A DNA stretch of 43,356 nucleotides from an uncultured Bacteroidia bacterium (GTDB lineage Bacteria > Bacteroidota > Bacteroidia > Bacteroidales > Prolixibacteraceae), in contig CAIUUO010000114.1 of the NCBI GenBank assembly GCA_903902325.1, positions 1 to 43,356 on the forward strand. The letters are read 5' to 3'. Numbering within the stretch: position 1 is the first letter of the stretch; each line of letters opens with the position of its first letter. The position numbers and the translations under genes were made by a program. Below are positions 34,097 through 42,805 of the stretch, one piece after another. The notes below the pieces were generated by a model, which had not been told where the DNA came from, ran no database searches, and worked only from the letters and a program-made list of their open reading frames with translations.

Positions 34097-34701
34097 TATT
34101 GAAGCTTAAACAAATTAATTGGCGCCCTGAATCCGATTTTAAAAGTGATTTGAGAGGTTTTTAGAACATTGGCGATAACAGGTGTTCCTGGTTTGTAAAG
34201 CGTAATGGCGAGATCCATTCCGGTAGCTAAACCCAGATTTTTAACATCGTTTGAATTCAGCTTATATTCGATTGAGTCTGTGGAAGCCGCAACAATAGCC
34301 CCAGCTCCATTGACACTTGCTGCATTTAGAATCGGACTCTGCATCGTTTTCCCCGGAGTATAGGACAGCCAATACCTGTATTTCATGGGTGTGTCATTGA
34401 TCGTTTTGATAATGACCCACATAGAATCTGAACCGACAGTGTTAAAGTTCATCCCGGTAAAAGGATATTGTATAGGATTTGGCTGAAAATTCAAAGAATC
34501 CTCCGTAACAGGGGCAAATCCAGTTTCAGGGAACACAGCATAATCCTTGGCTGCATAAATACCTGTCGAAACCGGACGATAGACAATGGGGTTAAGTCCA
34601 GTTATTTTGGAGAATGTATTCAGTTTGAATTCAGACAAGTTGCATGAAACCATCAAAATAATCGCCAATCCGGCAAGAAAGAAAAATCGATGAATCTTCA
34701 T
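34096..34701 (-). CDS. Lipoprotein of unknown function
   Basis: A 201-residue lipoprotein with signal peptide and lipobox (LMVSC, Cys20). The mature part looks mainly beta and has no motif I know. It is locked into an operon on both sides: the start overlaps the upstream gene's stop by 4 bp (ATGA), and its stop overlaps the DUF5723 start by one base. That coupling suggests the three products form a complex or act in one step at the envelope. No catalytic residues are recognisable. Confidence 0.78.
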   Translation of the reverse strand: MKIHRFFFLAGLAIILMVSCNLSEFKLNTFSKITGLNPIVYRPVSTGIYAAKDYAVFPETGFAPVTEDSLNFQPNPIQYPFTGMNFNTVGSDSMWVIIKTINDTPMKYRYWLSYTPGKTMQSPILNAASVNGAGAIVAASTDSIEYKLNSNDVKNLGLATGMDLAITLYKPGTPVIANVLKTSQITFKIGFRAPINLFKLQ

Positions 34702-37433
34702 TTTCCAATTATTTGAAAGTTTGTTAAAAAGCCATCCGCAGAAAGAGCGAGTAAGTTGGAAACTCCTGATTTAATATTAAATGAACCAATGGTAAAAGGT
34801 GTGAATCCATTCGGAAGATTAGCGTCAAATATTGAGCCATCTTTTCTTAAAAATATCGCTCTGTTTGCTGCAATCAAATATATTTCAATCAATTCCGTGT
34901 CTGCATCAACAGAAAGCTTCATTGGCTCATCCGGGAGTCCCACAACTGGATGAGAAAAAATTATTTTGCCTGCCAAATCGTACAGGAAAACTGTCTGCTT
35001 ATCCAGAAATAGAAAACCCATAGAACCATCTCTCATGAAAGTTACTGGCAAGAAATTGTGATTTCCTGAAAAATTCCCCACAACAATTTTCCTGGAAGAA
35101 CCATCAAAACCAATCAAACGGATCTTCCCGTGCTCCTCGGTTGTCACTATGTACGCAGCTCCATTTTTCTCTTTCAACAAGAAAAGATCGTTTTTTGAAT
35201 GCACAAAGTCATCAGATATTTTAACTCTTTCTTTCCCTTGTCTGTCAAGAATATAGGTGTGTGTATGATCAGAATAGGCAATGTAATCCCTCGATCCGAC
35301 CCTGAAGTATCTTACAGGCATTTCAACCATACTTTGTGTCACTTTTGTCTGCCATCCGGGAGTCATTTTCCCATATTTGTCAAGATTATAAACTTTATGG
35401 TCACGGCAGGCCAATAAATATCTGTAATCTCTCTTTCCTTCATAATCAAAGACAGAAATTTCGTTGGTGGCCTCCGATTTGAGCCTGATCGGATAATTCT
35501 TAATTTCAACGCCTTTTCGGTCAATCAGATGTATGGCATCTTTTGTATTGAAAAGCAACTGAAAATCTCCATTCTTCCGGTAGTCAATTGTTTTGATTTC
35601 TCCAATGATCATACCCTCCAGATGAACTTTCCATCGTTCTGTTCCATCCCCGTCCATATCGGTAAGATTATTCTCCACGTCCTGAAATACGAGGTCTTTC
35701 TCAGTCCCCTGCTCTGAATAGCTTATAAATTGTGGCTTATTCCGCGTTTTTGCTTTTAGCGGAATGCTCCAGAAAGGTATCCAGTTCAGCTCTGCGGATG
35801 GATTTACATTGAGTGAAGCGGTGTTGTAGGTCATTCCCTTTTCGTAACCATACTGCCAGGCCATGTTTTCAATCTTTGCCAGACTTGAAATTACTCTTTT
35901 AAAATTCCGGTAAAGGTCTGGTTGAAAGGCCTGTTCAAAAAATGAAAGTGCTTGCCCCGGGGCACACCAAAAATAGAAATTGGAAGTTTTAGAAAGGACC
36001 GAAGTAAATCTTTGGTACGACGATTTCCCTATCAAAAATTGGTGTGCTCCAAGACAGTCCATATATCTTTTTAAGGAACCTGGAGTGGAACCCATCAGGA
36101 TAAACTCATCGCCCAAAATCATCCATTTTGTTTTTATGCTGCTGAAATAGCTCACTCCAAGAAGATTTCCAAAATTTGCGTCAGGCATTTCAAAGATTTC
36201 ATCACTTCCGGAATTTGTCAATCCGAAATCAATAGAATTGGTTCTATTTGCAATAGCCCATTTCTTCAGTGCATTGAATAACAGATCATTGGTTCCATTT
36301 TTTATTCTGAGTAATAAAAACCTGTTGTCTGCAGAGTCTTTCAGATTGTTGTTGGTATATACAACAGCGGCTTCACCCGCCCAGTTGTTGACCAAATAAT
36401 GGCTGACGTCAATTTTCAGCTCTTTCGAAAGCGCCGAAAGTTGTTGCCTGTATTGGACTGATTTACCGCTTTTCACAAGATAGGCTATAAGATCATCAAA
36501 ATATTGATTTGGATTGGATAAGGCTTGTACAATAAAATAGCTTGTATTGACAGGCATCATCGGGACAAGTGAACCTTCTACCGGTTTCTGGTGCTTGTAA
36601 ATATCCACGAAAAATGTCCTTGTTGAATCGGCAATTGTAAACCCATTGATGAGAAGCTGATTCTCTTTCTGCAGAACATCCACTTCCGTCCATTTGGCAT
36701 AGTCTGGCCTGAAGATCCCTGTTAGGGTCGAATCTGCGTAATAACGGTTCAACAGGGAAGGGAAGGTTTTGTGATTAATGAAAATATTGAGATCGGAATT
36801 TTCCGTTGAGTTCTTACTCACTTTCATGTAGTCGGAATCTTCCAGAACAGAGCGATTTTCGGTCTGTTCCAATGCCTTTTGCAGCAAGGAAACTTCATTG
36901 CAAACTATAAGAATCCCCTTGTAAAATGAAAAATGCGCCCTTTTCTTTTCTCCTTTTTCAATCCATTCGTAATGTTCGACTGAGGCATCCCTGAATTCAG
37001 ATTCGGTTGCAATAATCTTTTTTGATTGAAAATAATTGCGGATAACCGAGTGGATGCTGTTTTTTTCACTGATGCTACCGATCTCAAGCAAATAAAGGTT
37101 TGAACTGTCCCCCGGAACATAGATCAGTTCCTTGTGCCTAAAGAAGTTTTTTCGAGCGCTATTTTGCAGGATTAATGAATCAATGAATACAAAATCGTGA
37201 TAAACCTTGGCAATTTGCGTAATACTTTGCAGTGATTGCCAACTCTTGTTCATTTTTGTCTTTGTGGCAAAGTCACCAAGATTTCGGATACGCACGAAAA
37301 AAGGGGATTCAACGGGAACCGCCCTGATCGGAGAGGTGCCGAAGTATTTTGATTCCCGGGCAAAGAAATACCAACCTGTAGCAATTCCCGCAATTAAAAG
37401 AACGGTTATCCATATCAAGAGTCGTTTCCCCAT
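34698..37433 (-). CDS. Membrane-anchored DUF3352-like protein with C-terminal propeller-like region
   Basis: A 911-residue protein with one N-terminal membrane helix (about 5-25) and no cleavage site, so the bulk should be periplasmic. Residues about 30-550 resemble DUF3352-type proteins (FFVRIRNLGDFA near the start, a KWMILGDEFILMGSTPGSLKRYMD block in the middle). Residues about 560-911 contain repeated strand pairs such as IHLIDRKGVEIK, VYNLDKYGKMTPGW, TYILDRQGKERVK and VFLYDLAGKIIF, as in beta-propellers. It heads a three-gene overlapping operon. Its role is unknown; scaffold or chaperone at the envelope is a guess. Confidence 0.72.
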   Translation of the reverse strand: MGKRLLIWITVLLIAGIATGWYFFARESKYFGTSPIRAVPVESPFFVRIRNLGDFATKTKMNKSWQSLQSITQIAKVYHDFVFIDSLILQNSARKNFFRHKELIYVPGDSSNLYLLEIGSISEKNSIHSVIRNYFQSKKIIATESEFRDASVEHYEWIEKGEKKRAHFSFYKGILIVCNEVSLLQKALEQTENRSVLEDSDYMKVSKNSTENSDLNIFINHKTFPSLLNRYYADSTLTGIFRPDYAKWTEVDVLQKENQLLINGFTIADSTRTFFVDIYKHQKPVEGSLVPMMPVNTSYFIVQALSNPNQYFDDLIAYLVKSGKSVQYRQQLSALSKELKIDVSHYLVNNWAGEAAVVYTNNNLKDSADNRFLLLRIKNGTNDLLFNALKKWAIANRTNSIDFGLTNSGSDEIFEMPDANFGNLLGVSYFSSIKTKWMILGDEFILMGSTPGSLKRYMDCLGAHQFLIGKSSYQRFTSVLSKTSNFYFWCAPGQALSFFEQAFQPDLYRNFKRVISSLAKIENMAWQYGYEKGMTYNTASLNVNPSAELNWIPFWSIPLKAKTRNKPQFISYSEQGTEKDLVFQDVENNLTDMDGDGTERWKVHLEGMIIGEIKTIDYRKNGDFQLLFNTKDAIHLIDRKGVEIKNYPIRLKSEATNEISVFDYEGKRDYRYLLACRDHKVYNLDKYGKMTPGWQTKVTQSMVEMPVRYFRVGSRDYIAYSDHTHTYILDRQGKERVKISDDFVHSKNDLFLLKEKNGAAYIVTTEEHGKIRLIGFDGSSRKIVVGNFSGNHNFLPVTFMRDGSMGFLFLDKQTVFLYDLAGKIIFSHPVVGLPDEPMKLSVDADTELIEIYLIAANRAIFLRKDGSIFDANLPNGFTPFTIGSFNIKSGVSNLLALSADGFLTNFQIIGK

Positions 37434-37523
37434 CTTTGCTTTTCGATAAACTAGGGTAAAAATAGCATTTTAACAAGGAAAAGTCGGGGTTAAGGCAAAT
37501 ATTCCCAAAGCAATGTTGACTGC

Positions 37524-38777
37524 CTACTGGGATTTCACCTGGGATGCATCCACGATTTTATAGACTTTATCGGATCTCCTGACTTTGGCAGGCACTGCCA
37601 CCGAGCAGTATGACCCTTTGGGTGCCTCATCGACGGATTTCAAATCTACCCGGACTTCTTTCACGAGCGTTTGCAGAACTCCGCTGCTTGGTCCGGTGAT
37701 CATGATCTCATCACCTGGTTTCAATGAGCCGGTTTCGAGTTTAAACTCTCCCACATTAACATTTGTAAAGTAATTGGTTACCTTCCCCAGATAGACTCTT
37801 CTTTTTGTGGCCAGGGAACCGTAGTTGCCGCTCCACTCACCCAATCGCTGACCCAGGTAATAACCATCCCAGAACCCCCTGTTGAAAACGGTTCCCAGCC
37901 TGTTGTCCCAGTCGGCAATTTTTTCCTCACTAAAAGTACCTTCCTGGTAAGTAAGCACAGCTTCATGATAGCATCCGACCACACATTTCACGTAATCCGC
38001 ACTTCGCGCACGCCCCTCGATTTTAAGAATTGTCACACCCGCATCCAGAATTTTATTCAAAAAATGAATCGTCTTCAGATCTTTAGGCGACATGATGTAT
38101 TCATTGTCAATCTCCAGTTCGGCCCCGGTTTCCTTGTCCGTAACCGTGTAGGCCCGCCTACAACTCTGCAGGCAGGATCCCCTGTTTGCCGAAGAATTCA
38201 TTTCATGAAGGGAAAGGTAACATTTCCCGGAGGTCGCCATGCACAAGGCCCCATGGACGAACATCTCAAGCCGGATCACTTCGCCCCCGGGGCCACGAAG
38301 GTCATCTTCCCTGATTTTTTTTGAAATCTCCCACACCCTGCCAATGTTCATCTCTCTCGCTAAAACCATTACATCTGCAAACTGAGCGTAGAATTTCACC
38401 GTTTCATAATTGGTAATATTCAACTGAGTGGAAATATGTACCTCCATGCCTATGGCCCGGCAAGTCTGGATGACTGCAAGGTCAGAAGCAATGACTGCAG
38501 AGACTCCCGCCTCTTTCGCTGCATGGATAATCCTTTTCAGTGTTTCAGCCTCTTCGTCAAACACAACCGTATTTACAGTCAAATAAGTTTTTACTCCAGC
38601 CTTCCCTGCTCGATCGGCAATTTCCTTCAGGTCTTGTAATGTAAAATTATTGGCTGATCTTGCTCTCATATTGAGGTGCTCCACGCCGAAGTAAACGGAG
38701 CCGGCACCCGCCTGTATGGCTGCCATCAGGGATTCATATGAACCCACAGGAGCCATTATTTCAATGTTATTGGTCAT
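37524..38777 (-). CDS. U32 peptidase-family protein (TrhP/YegQ-like)
   Basis: A 417-residue cytoplasmic protein. The N-terminal barrel (MAPVGSYESLMAAIQAGAGSVYFG) and the middle block EMFVHGALCMATSGKCYLS are U32 signatures. Four Cys (179, 186, 202, 206) follow the C-x6-C-x15-C-x3-C pattern that is thought to bind an iron-sulfur cluster. E. coli TrhP (YegQ) of this family helps hydroxylate tRNA wobble uridine, and RlhA modifies 23S rRNA. The shape and length favour TrhP, so an RNA-modification role is more likely than proteolysis. It stands alone on its strand, divergent from the GH32-like gene. Confidence 0.88.
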   Translation of the reverse strand: MTNNIEIMAPVGSYESLMAAIQAGAGSVYFGVEHLNMRARSANNFTLQDLKEIADRAGKAGVKTYLTVNTVVFDEEAETLKRIIHAAKEAGVSAVIASDLAVIQTCRAIGMEVHISTQLNITNYETVKFYAQFADVMVLAREMNIGRVWEISKKIREDDLRGPGGEVIRLEMFVHGALCMATSGKCYLSLHEMNSSANRGSCLQSCRRAYTVTDKETGAELEIDNEYIMSPKDLKTIHFLNKILDAGVTILKIEGRARSADYVKCVVGCYHEAVLTYQEGTFSEEKIADWDNRLGTVFNRGFWDGYYLGQRLGEWSGNYGSLATKRRVYLGKVTNYFTNVNVGEFKLETGSLKPGDEIMITGPSSGVLQTLVKEVRVDLKSVDEAPKGSYCSVAVPAKVRRSDKVYKIVDASQVKSQ

Positions 38778-38792
38778 TCCTTAAAATTATTG

Positions 38793-38909
38793 AGTGCCTA
38801 AAGTGAACTAAAGTGCCTAAAATGCCTAAAGTACTTAAGCCTCAATGATAAAAATGTTCTGAGTCAATAACTCTAGGCATTTTAGACACTTAAATTATTT
38901 TAGGCACTT
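38793..38909. repeat. Mirrored short-repeat locus C
   Basis: AGTGCCTAAA lies at 38793-38802 and 38812-38821, with a variant ATGCCTAAAG at 38822-38831. Reverse-complement units follow: CTAGGCATTTTAG at 38873-38885 and TTTAGGCACTT at 38899-38909. Here the locus lies between two divergent genes, so it is in both 5' regions and is not a terminator. Confidence 0.7.
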
Positions 38910-38982
38910 CCGTCTGCAAAATTACGATTTAAATAGATAGAGATAATTACTATTTGCCCTATGAATGTTTTCCTTTTAACAG

Positions 38983-38990
38983 TATATTTG
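38983..38990 (+). promoter_or_regulatory. Candidate -7 element of the GH32-like gene
   Basis: TATATTTG matches TAnnTTTG fully and lies 43 bp before the start codon. The nearest TTTG upstream (38953-38956) is 26 bp away, longer than usual. Confidence 0.45.
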
Positions 38991-39033
38991 AAAAATCCAT
39001 ATGGAAACCTGGTAATTCTAAATTCCCTGAAAT

Positions 39034-40470
39034 ATGAAGAATATAATTTATTCACTTTTATTGGTGTTTATATTGGTTGCTGCGAAATCGGACCATAAAT
39101 ATTACAATGAGAAATTTAGACCTCAAATTCATTTCTCGCCAGAGAAGAATTGGTTGTTTGAGACTGGTGGATTTATTTATTCCCACGGAGAATACCATCT
39201 ATTCTATCAGAATGTATCCATCAACAGCAAAATATTAAGCAACCAACTGGGTCACGCAGTAAGCAAGGATCTGGTTCACTGGCAACATCTCCCATTTGCC
39301 TTTATCCCTGATGAAAAGGCCACAAATATCACAACCTGTCGTCCAATGTCTGGCTCTGCCGTGAGTGATTCGTTGAACCTGTCGGGATTGCAGCAAAACA
39401 GCGAAAAGCCGATGCTGATATTTTATTCGGACAGTCAGGGGAACCAAAATTTAGCCTTTAGCACAGACAAAGGGATGACCTGGAAAAAATATTCCAAAAA
39501 TCCGCTCATCAGCAACCCCGGGGAAGATACACATGACCCCAGAGTCTTTTACCATGCTGCATCCGGAAAATGGATGATGGCTTTTTACAAAGGCAAAGGG
39601 AAAGAGTCAAAAACCGGAAGTATTAATTTGTATTCTTCTTCCGATCTGCTTCACTGGGAATACCGAAACAATATAGACGGAATTGGAGAGTGTCCTGATC
39701 TTTTTGAAGTTGCATTTGAAGGTAAACAGTCCGAGAAAAAGTGGGTTTTATTAAGTGGAGAGGGAGATTACAGGATAGGGGCATTTGATGGAATGACTTT
39801 TAAACCTGAGACTGAAATGCGAAAACTCGATTTCGGAAAAAATTTCTTTGCAGCCCAAACTCTCTCCAATGCTCCGGACGGAAAGGTAATTCAAATTGCC
39901 TGGATGAGAGGCGGAGAATATTCTGAAATGCCTTTCAACGGACAAATGAGTTTCCCAATGGAACTTACTCTTCGGGCAACTAAAAAAGGGCCTGTGTTAT
40001 GCAGAAAACCAATTGAATCGATTTCCAAACTTTTTGATAATGAACTTTTAAAGAAAGATAAGAATCTGATTCCCGGCTTAAAAGGCAATCTTCTCGGAGG
40101 AATAAAAGGTGATGTTGTGTACTTGAAAACAACAGTGGAAATTAAGAGTTCTGACAGTTTCGGAATCATTGTCCGCAATGGAAAACAATCCGGCGGCACT
40201 GACATTCATTATGATTCGGCGAAGAAAACCATTGATGTGAACGGGATTAAAATGGTCCTTGAACCAATTGACGGGAAAATAGTACTGGAAATATTGTTTG
40301 ATCGTTCATCGATTGAGATTTTGGGAAATAACGGAGAGATGGGAATCAGTACCTGTTTTTCACCGGCTCAGATCAAAGAAGATGAAATGATTTTATATAC
40401 CCAGGGAGGTGAACTTTTTGTTGAATCATTGGAGGCACATACGCTGAAATCAGTCTGGGCTGCTAAATAA
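39034..40470 (+). CDS. GH32-like protein with altered nucleophile motif
   Basis: A 478-residue exported protein (signal segment about 1-18) with a five-bladed GH32 propeller and a C-terminal beta-sandwich (about 330-478). The fold motifs are clear: QIHFSPEKNW, GEYHLFYQ, HAVSKDLVHWQHLP, MSGSAV, DPRVF (Asp158) and ECPDLFEV (Glu209, acid/base). The nucleophile motif normally reads WMNDPNG, but here it reads WLFETGG, so the Asp is replaced by Glu43 and the Asn-Pro-Asn context is lost. The protein may have altered chemistry or be a binding protein. It has no susCD or fructokinase neighbours. Family membership is firm, activity on fructans is not. Confidence 0.85.
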   Translation: MKNIIYSLLLVFILVAAKSDHKYYNEKFRPQIHFSPEKNWLFETGGFIYSHGEYHLFYQNVSINSKILSNQLGHAVSKDLVHWQHLPFAFIPDEKATNITTCRPMSGSAVSDSLNLSGLQQNSEKPMLIFYSDSQGNQNLAFSTDKGMTWKKYSKNPLISNPGEDTHDPRVFYHAASGKWMMAFYKGKGKESKTGSINLYSSSDLLHWEYRNNIDGIGECPDLFEVAFEGKQSEKKWVLLSGEGDYRIGAFDGMTFKPETEMRKLDFGKNFFAAQTLSNAPDGKVIQIAWMRGGEYSEMPFNGQMSFPMELTLRATKKGPVLCRKPIESISKLFDNELLKKDKNLIPGLKGNLLGGIKGDVVYLKTTVEIKSSDSFGIIVRNGKQSGGTDIHYDSAKKTIDVNGIKMVLEPIDGKIVLEILFDRSSIEILGNNGEMGISTCFSPAQIKEDEMILYTQGGELFVESLEAHTLKSVWAAK

Positions 40471-40704
40471 CTGCTATGAAATAATTGGTTTCAGATTATT
40501 ACCATAGCTTATCTTCTGTTTCGTGTGTATAAAAAAAATTACCCCATAGATTTCCCACCTATTCATTTTCGGTAAGAGTGAATATTCCCTTATGGATATT
40601 TCATCTGACCATTAAAAATCAAGTTAATTACATCAGCTGAATTAAGTTTATCTTTGTTCCGATAAACAAATCCAGTTTCCTGTATCCCTGTTAGTTTTGT
40701 TTGA
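40471..40704. other. Intergenic stretch before dxs
   Basis: A 234-bp AT-rich stretch with no gene I can support. It contains a full -7 match (TATCTTTG, 40649-40656) 49 bp before dxs and only weak secondary structure after the GH32-like gene. Confidence 0.4.
40649..40656 (+). promoter_or_regulatory. Candidate -7 element of dxs
   Basis: TATCTTTG matches TAnnTTTG at all fixed positions. The implied leader is about 45 nt. No clear -33 box. Confidence 0.45.
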
Positions 40705-42618
40705 ATGGCAAATCTGCTCGAAAATATTGATTACCCTTCTGATCTTAAGAAACTTAATGAAAAAGAGTTGCCTCAGGTCTGTGCCGAATTGAGGGAGATG
40801 ATCATTCGTGAAGCATCCTGTAATCCCGGTCATTTTGGAGCGAGTATGGGTGTTGTTGAATTGACCGTTGCCCTCCATTATGTCTACAATACCCCTTATG
40901 ATAAATTAATCTGGGATGTTGGACATCAGGCATATGGCCATAAAATTTTGACAGGAAGAAGAAAGCAGTTTCATACGAACAGGAGATACAAGGGAATAAG
41001 CGGTTTCCCTAACAGATCGGAAAGTGAATATGATGCTTTTGGTGTTGGTCATTCCTCTACCTCAATATCCGCTGCACTTGGTATATCAATCGCAGCCCAA
41101 CTGGATGGGGAGAAGGACCGAAAAGTGGTTGCCATTATTGGCGACGGATCCATGACAGGCGGGATGGCGTTTGAAGGATTAAACAACGCCGGTGGCGCCA
41201 ATGCAGATATTCTGGTGATCCTCAATGACAACAACATGTCAATAGATCCCAATGTTGGTGGAATCAGCAGATATTTTGTCAGAATGCAGACATCCAGGGC
41301 ATACAACCGGCTGCGATCTGGGGTATGGCAGGTATTACATCATTTCAAAAGAGCAGGCAGAAACACTCTGACGTTGCTTCGAAAACACCAGCATGCTGTA
41401 AAATCAATTGTTTTTGATGAAAGTAACTTGTTTGAGGCACTCGGATTCCGTTATTTTGGTCCTGTGGACGGCCATGATGTAGTAACTCTTACCAGGATTC
41501 TCAATGATCTGAAAGAAATTCCCGGGCCAAAACTACTTCATGTCCTGACCAAAAAAGGAAAAGGGTTCACTCCTGCTGAGAATGATGCAACCAAATGGCA
41601 TGCTCCCGGCAAATTTGATGCGGTAACCGGTGAGATATTCAATGAACCCGATTCCAATACTAAAATTGCCAAATATCAGTTTGTTTTCGGACAGACTCTA
41701 CTCGATCTTGCAAGAAAAAACAAAAATATTGTCGGAGTTACTCCTGCGATGCCGAGCGGCTGCTCCATGAATATCATGATGGAAGAAATGCCTGAAAGGG
41801 CTTTTGACGTAGGAATTGCAGAACCACATGCTGTAACTTTTGCCGCAGGAATGGCCGTTTCCGGAAAGATACCGTTTGTCAATATTTATTCTTCATTCAT
41901 GCAAAGATCCTACGATCAGATCATCCACGACGTCGCACTTCAAAATCTCCATGTCATTTTCTGCATGGATCGTGGAGGATTGGTTGGGGCTGACGGAGCT
42001 ACTCACCATGGGATCTTCGATTTTTCTTTCATGAGGAACATCCCTAACATGACAGTCTCTGCTCCTATGGATGAAATAGAATTACGGAACTTAATGTATT
42101 CCGCTCAACTTCATGGGAAAGGACCGTTTTCAATCCGTTATCCTCGCGGAAACGGGCTCCATAAGGATTGGAGAGTTGAATTCTCCGAAATCCCTATTGG
42201 AAAAGGACGAAAAATGGCAGAAGGAACTGATGTTGCCATCCTTTCCATCGGACATCCCGGCAACTTTGTTACAGAGGCAAGAAGTATCCTTGCTGCGGAA
42301 AATATATCCGTTGCCCATTATGATATGCGGTTTGTTAAACCCATCGACCAGGAATTACTGGATGAAATTGCTGCCAACTTCGATCAGATCATCACCATTG
42401 AAGACGGACTGATCAATGGTGGGTTTGGCAGCGCAGTCCTTGAATATTTTGCTTCCCGGGGATTAAAGAAAACGGTGGTCAGGCTGGGAGTGCCGGATAG
42501 GTTTATCGAACAGGGAACTCAAAAGGAATTGTACCACGAATGCGGATTTGACGCTGAAGGAATCTGCCAGACCGTCAGAAATATGGTAATTGGGAAATGT
42601 GAAAATGTGAAAATGTGA
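40705..42618 (+). CDS. dxs: 1-deoxy-D-xylulose-5-phosphate synthase
   Basis: A 637-residue thiamine-diphosphate enzyme that condenses pyruvate and glyceraldehyde 3-phosphate, the first step of the MEP isoprenoid pathway. The ThDP/Mg site GDGSMTGG begins at Gly146, and DVGHQAYGHK and the pyrimidine-domain block DRGGLVGADGATHHG are conserved. The transketolase C-domain ends at the YHECGFDAEGI block. The last residues (GKCENVKM) are encoded by the short repeat AAATGTGA of locus D and lie beyond the usual conserved end, so the tail was probably acquired with the repeat. Together with ispD it shows the non-mevalonate route. Confidence 0.96.
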   Translation: MANLLENIDYPSDLKKLNEKELPQVCAELREMIIREASCNPGHFGASMGVVELTVALHYVYNTPYDKLIWDVGHQAYGHKILTGRRKQFHTNRRYKGISGFPNRSESEYDAFGVGHSSTSISAALGISIAAQLDGEKDRKVVAIIGDGSMTGGMAFEGLNNAGGANADILVILNDNNMSIDPNVGGISRYFVRMQTSRAYNRLRSGVWQVLHHFKRAGRNTLTLLRKHQHAVKSIVFDESNLFEALGFRYFGPVDGHDVVTLTRILNDLKEIPGPKLLHVLTKKGKGFTPAENDATKWHAPGKFDAVTGEIFNEPDSNTKIAKYQFVFGQTLLDLARKNKNIVGVTPAMPSGCSMNIMMEEMPERAFDVGIAEPHAVTFAAGMAVSGKIPFVNIYSSFMQRSYDQIIHDVALQNLHVIFCMDRGGLVGADGATHHGIFDFSFMRNIPNMTVSAPMDEIELRNLMYSAQLHGKGPFSIRYPRGNGLHKDWRVEFSEIPIGKGRKMAEGTDVAILSIGHPGNFVTEARSILAAENISVAHYDMRFVKPIDQELLDEIAANFDQIITIEDGLINGGFGSAVLEYFASRGLKKTVVRLGVPDRFIEQGTQKELYHECGFDAEGICQTVRNMVIGKCENVKM

Positions 42619-42741
42619 AATCTGGCTCAAGAAACATTATTCTATTTTCCAAATCTGTATCAAACAGGTTCTTAATCAACATATCAGCACATCATCTAAT
42701 CAGCTAATTTCCACATTTTCACATTTTCACATTTTCACATT
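42595..42741. repeat. Mirrored short-repeat locus D
   Basis: An 8-nt period unit (ATGTGAAA) occurs about three times at 42595-42621, starting inside the dxs coding sequence and running past its stop. The reverse complement (ACATTTTC) occurs three times in perfect tandem at 42713-42736, with partial units on both sides (42707-42741). The spacer is about 85 nt. The arms can pair over about 27 nt. It is the clearest of four such loci in this window. Confidence 0.8.
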
Positions 42742-42773
42742 ATTTCGCATCTGCTTTGTATAATAAATTTTTA

Positions 42774-42781
42774 TACCTTTG
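42774..42781 (+). promoter_or_regulatory. Candidate promoter of the DUF177 gene
   Basis: TACCTTTG (42774-42781) matches the -7 consensus, and TTTG at 42755-42758 could be the -33 box with a 15-bp spacer, slightly short. The start codon at 42806 follows 24 bp later. Confidence 0.5.
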
Positions 42782-42805
42782 CCCTGCTTTTTAAGTGGGA
42801 TAATT

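Noticed and set aside
42713-42736. CRISPR-like or microsatellite reading of the ACATTTTC array
   Set aside because: Too short for CRISPR, and a plain microsatellite does not explain the matching reverse-complement array on the other side of the spacer.
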